Shown here: one piece after another, positions 39,401 to 45,400 of the stretch
How positions within the stretch are numbered: the stretch's first letter is position 1
Layout: every line of letters starts with the position of its first letter
Assembly: GCA_029339505.1 (NCBI GenBank)
Contig: JAQISU010001239.1
Coordinates: 7,867,001-7,931,000 of the forward strand
Reading direction: 5' to 3'
Length of the DNA stretch: 64,000 nt
Origin: Unio delphinus
Taxonomy: Eukaryota > Mollusca > Bivalvia > Unionida > Unionidae
Translations under genes and position numbers: made by a program
The notes under the pieces: model-generated
The model's input: the letters and a program-made list of their open reading frames with translations, nothing else
Databases searched by the model: none
What the model was told of the DNA's origin: nothing

Positions 39401-42400
39401 AGCCTGTACATATAATACTTCAGATTGATTATTTTGCCAGATAATGACTGTTTTCATACAAAAATAATGAAGTTTTTGTCTTCATTAACATTTCTTGCAC
39501 GGATTAATACTGTAACAGTAAATATTGCTAGGGTATGGATATAAACATAACAGAGCATTGTATCCAACAGGTTTGAGAGCATTAAACATTTAAGCAAAAC
39601 AGTTATAATGAATGTGAGCTTATCTGAAAATATTTAGTTTTTTATTTTGTTTATTCCATTCAGACATGGATTGTGTGGCCTCATCAAGATTGTGGTTTTG
39701 TTCGATAACAGATCCTGCACCCAAATTTTGATTTTCACCGAATTTCAGTTTGCGATAAACACTGATCTGTTCCCATTTTCTCCAACATTTTCAATTATAA
39801 TTGTCATGAGAGTTAAAATTTATACTTAAAAAGTTATGTTACCATATAAAAACAAGAGTTTTTCACAAAACAAAATTGACATTGAGTTGAACAGGTGTAT
39901 GAATGTGAATGATCAAGATGGAATATCAAATAAGAACAGACCATGGAAGTTAAATCACTGATAACTTGCACAATTCAGGTGGAAATCTTTTTATTTAAAA
40001 GTTAGTATATGAAGCCTATTACCTATAGTACGGAGTTTGTGTATAGGTATTTTTAAATGACTAATCTTCATTGATTACATAAATATATACTAGAGGTATA
40101 TGGTCATTAGATATTTTAAGATCTTTTCATCTTGATGAAGAGATAGGAAGGGTGGGAGAGAGGAGGAAGTACAAGTTTTAATAACATACTTTGGGCAAAT
40201 TTATTTCCAGTATGGAAAAAAAATATTTCCATAAGTAATATAGACACTCTGATGATATCAAATTTCCCCCACTGATAAATTTTGTGTCTCATTATAAATG
40301 TATAATAACATTATTTGCTACATAATTTACAATATTTTTACATTGTTCAATTACTACACTATTTGATATTGCTATTTATTATATTTTTTACTTGAACCTT
40401 TTGAAGTAATAGTGCTCATACATGTGATTTCTAAACACATTCTCTATCTTTTAGGGAGTGATTTATAGATTCAAGTTCTTGATGATTTCCACACTGTTCT
40501 GTGCAGCCCTCACTGTGTGCTTCTTCATTATCAGCCAGCTGAATGAGGGACAGTGGAAGTTTATGGATCAGGATCTCAACTTGGAATACACCAGTGCTTT
40601 CTTCACAGGTACAGTCATCAATAATTTGAGCAGTTTGAGTTTTCGTTAGCATACTACTATGAAATCAACACTGTACATTCTATTGTTTATGGGTTTAATT
40701 TTCATGTTCATCATAGTTAAATTTGACCATGAAATTACATTGTCAAGGAGTATTAAGTATCTCCAGAAATAGTGGAAGACGAGTGAGGGATATCCTGAGA
40801 GAGGGAGAGAGAGAAATGAAATGAAAATCAGCTTTTCCAAATGTCCACTTGATTAGCTCTCATTTACGGGCAGGTTTTTATGTACATCTTTCACCTGACA
40901 GGCACAGATCGGTGCAATCAAGTTCCAACAGACATGTACACAGATAGGTTGCATTTGGAGAAAAAATGCAGTGGATGAAGTTCATAGCAACTTCATCTTA
41001 TGGAAGCCAAGATTCTATGTTAGGAATTAGCTGGTAACCATGCCTTTTCTTCCATAAACTCAAACATTTTAGTCCCTATATGAAAGCAATTTTGGAAAGA
41101 CAAACAAAATTGGTTATCCATGAAAGTGAAAATAATTCCATGAAAGTGAGTTCATAACAGTATATATACAGAGACAAAATGAAAGAAGACCCAGGTTCTT
41201 GGAGTTTGCTGCCTACAATAATCTTGTGCTGGCCAACACATTCAATCCTCACAAAGCATCTAGAAGTTGGACATGGCACAGTCCAGATGGGCAACATCAC
41301 AACCAGATTGACTACTTCTTGGTGAAAAAAATATTTCTGCACAGGACTGAATATTGCCAGAACACGAAGTTTTCCAGGAGCAGATATTGGTAGTGACCAT
41401 GATTTATTAATGACAATGTTTTGCCTCCAGCTGAAAATAATCAAAAAGCCTAGCCAACCAAGAATCAGATTTGACCTTGAAAAAGTTCAAAATCCAAAAG
41501 TCGCAGAAGTCTTCCACACAATAATAGGTGATAAATTTGCACCTTTGATAACCCTGGTCAACCAAGAGACCGACCTTGAGTCTGTCTTTAACAACACAGC
41601 TGAGATCATTGGCAAATATCATCAAAAAGAGAAACCTTTGGTCACAACAGATGTCCTTGAACTATGAGGCAAAATAAAAGAACTGAAAAAGTGGAAAAGA
41701 GATCATGAAGGAGCTAAACATGACCAGGAAAAGCATGTAAAAGTCAAATGAATCATGGATAGAATAACAATAATGCAAAATCAAAAACAACAGCAAAATC
41801 AACTGGTGAAAGATCTCACAACCAAGAAGAAACTGAAAACTACAATCATACAAGACAAATCAGGAAAATGCCTCACAGAAGATAAAGAGGTTCTCAAGTG
41901 ATGGACAGAATACTGCTCAGAATTGTGCACTCATAAAACCCAAGGAGATCCAGCAATACTAAATTGCCCACAGGCAGAATTAATTGATGACAACCCCATT
42001 CTGTATGAAGTAGTAGAAGTTGTAGTTAGGTCACTAAAGAAAGAAACGTTAGCTTGCGTTAAAACATACCAGCAGAGCACTTTCAAGAAGGAGGAGAAGA
42101 GATAGTCACAGTCTTAACAACAATCTGCAACAAGATATGGCAGACAAGAGAATGGTCCACCACATGGAATTAATCCTCGTCATCGTGCTCCCCAAGAAAG
42201 AAAACCTACAGTTACGCCAAAACTACAGAACCAGCAGTATAATTAGTCACCTGAGTAAAGTCTTGTTGAAGATAATTCTCAAATAACTAAAGCCTCAAGC
42301 AGAGAAAATTATTGCTGAAAAACAGGCATGCTTCCGAGCAGAAAGGAGCATCACAGAACAAATTTTCAATCTCATACTTGCGAGAAATACCTTTAGCATC

Positions 42401-45400
42401 CACAGAATCTATACCGCAGCTTTATAGATTTCATAAAGGCTTTTGAGAGGGTATGATGATGCAGCCTTATGGGCAACTTTGAGGAAGTACACCGTCAGCT
42501 CAAACTTGCTACAGGTTGTTAAGCATGTCTATGACAAAGCCACCAGTGCTGTCATCATCAGTGGCAGGTGAGGAGATTGGTTTCAAACACCTTGGAGTCA
42601 GACAGGGATGTATACTGATGGTACAGAAGAGGCAGACAGAAAAAGAGGTGGGAAGACAACATGAAGGCATGGACAGGCATGTGATTTTCAGATTCCCAAA
42701 CAGCAGTAGAGAACAGTGAAAGATAGAGAGAATTGGTTGTGAAGTAAAATTTGGTGCCCCAACGACCCTTTGTGTTAAGGGATTGATACTGATGCTGATA
42801 ATGTGTAATACAATCAAAGTTTATCTGTGATTTTATCAGAGGGCTAGAACACTGTTTGCATCTGGTGAAAAATATGATTTACTATGATGGTGTTCAATCC
42901 AAAAGTTGGCTTGTTTTTTTAACTTGGAATATGATATGAATAAATGTCAGCATGTTATTTATGATAAATAGTTTAGTGCTAAACACATGGCAGTGTAATG
43001 TTATTAATGTGATGAACATGGTTTATCTTTAATAGAAATTTGGAATATTTCAAATATGCAGGTGCTTAAGGCCTTTGCTAACTCATCTGATCCTCACATC
43101 ATGTCATTAGTACTAACAGAGATGAATACTTAGTTTAAGGATAATCATTGTGTCAATCACTGGTATCCTAGTATGAAATTTCCTGATTTCCTGTTACCAA
43201 TATAATAAAATAGTGGGGACATGATTATGTGTTGGAGAAATTTTACATTTAAATATTAGAGAACCAGTTTGACATGATTTGGCAAAGTTCCAATCTTTTA
43301 TTACAGAAACTATGTAGGAATTTCAGGTGATTTTATGTACATGTTGAGAAATTTTCTATTTTCCAAATTATATTGTGTTCTGTGTCGAACTGATGAAAGT
43401 TCAAGTTCTTGGAGGTTAGAGGGAGAAGAACTGCATACAATTTTGTTAAATGTGCAGAGTTTATGAAATTTTATTCCTTCTGAGCCAGGAGATTTTTTGG
43501 TAAATATTGTTATTATATTAAGCATTATGAGTAAGTCTGGATGCAGTTCCCCCCAATTTTAGATTGGAGTCTTGCAGGTCTTAATAAGTCAGCAGCTGGG
43601 TAATTATCCCATTTTATGTCAGCATACTCAAGGAGGGCATGTATAAGAAATGATATCTTTGCAGTGTTTTCCTAATTAAATTGTATTTTAATGTTGATGC
43701 ATTGATAATATCAGTATATTTTGCAAAGCAAGCAAAAGTTAGCAAATTTTAGAACAAGGTGTTTATGGTGCTCAACAAATTTAGAAGCTTATTTTGAAAC
43801 TGAAGCTGATTAGTTGGAAAACCCTTCAAGTTAAGTCTTTGGAGGGTTAAAATTTACTAGCCATTGTTTTGGACCATTTGGTCATTAGTTTTAAAATCAG
43901 AGTTAAGCACATGTTCAATTTTGTTGCTATTAGGAAAATGCTACTGAACTGTTATCAGCAGAAAGTAATAATATTGTCACTTCATTAAGAAAATACACAT
44001 GTTTTCTGAATTGTTGAATGCCAGTTTGCTGTTTTGACTCGTCATAATTTGCATTCTTTCGACAGTCGATTTTTCAACCCATTTAATTAAGTTGCAAGAA
44101 TTTTAATATTTGGTACAGTTAAAAATATTTGTTATCTTGACACCATATTGATTGTTTGAAAATTGTTTCTCCAAATTTGGATTATGTCCTAGGCATGTGT
44201 TGGACAGAAACTTTCAAATTCATTCCAAATATGGAAAGATTTGAGAACTGTGTTTTCAGAATAACCTGGGATTACCTTCCCATATTAAAAGTATATTTTC
44301 ATATGTACGAGTCATTGAAAACTACAATTTTGCTTTTCTTGTAGATTTTTTTAAAAGATATCCAAAATTTAAATAAATTTGGTACATTTGAAGTTGTCAG
44401 TATTGTATTATTTTGAAGTATTAAGGCTGTTTTTCATAGTTTATTATTAAGGTTTCTTTGTCATATGCCATAAGAAAATAGAAAGTCTGTAATACCTATG
44501 TTTAGAACATAAATTTTATATATACAGTAGTCCCCTCTTATATTGCCACCCCTTCACCACCAGAAAAGTGGCCTCAATAAAATAGATGGTCTTTTCAAAG
44601 GGGGACTACAATTTTTGTTAGAAGTATATGTAGTATACGTAGTAAGAAAACTATATACATAGCATTTAATATAACCATTTAATATCTTCATTTAAAAGTA
44701 TTAATTATTAAAATGTTCTTCTTGTTATAATAATAGACTTCACCTGAATATACATTAATAGTTCTTATTCTTGGTGTGAACATGATATGTGAGCGGGTAT
44801 TGTTTTCACGCACACTGCAAAACCATTCAAAATTGTCATGTACATATTTAATTATCTTTCCATTTGCTCCATTTTCCCACAGTCGCTGAACAACCTTATC
44901 AGTTACGATGTTTATTTGAGGATTTTCAACATGAAGTTGTTTTATTAGTTTTTTTCTACATAAAATTGTTCTGCAAGTGTCCCTCTAAACCCCCACCTCA
45001 CCCAATGTCATCAAGTAGAATAACCAACTTCTGAAATAAAATGTTTCTATTTACATAATGCCATGTTAATGTTTGGTAATGATTTGTACAGTTCTTGCTC
45101 CCTGTCTGTTATTGAATTATGCAGACAACAATGTTGTCGAGTGGACGAAATGCCTTTGTAAAGGAAGTAATAAATTTGTTGTCATGTGATGTTTTGGTCT
45201 TTGTCTGGTACCCGGTTTTGATCAAGGTTTTCTCTGTGTGTTAATGCACAAAATCTGTTTTTAGCCTACGTTGACACTGTGATGATCTAGACAATTATGT
45301 CCTGTTATAATCATCAAAGAGAAGATCTCAACTGATGTGTGAAGTCAAAAACTATAGCATAACATTGTTGAGCCCATTTCCTGTAAACATCGGCTTTTAT

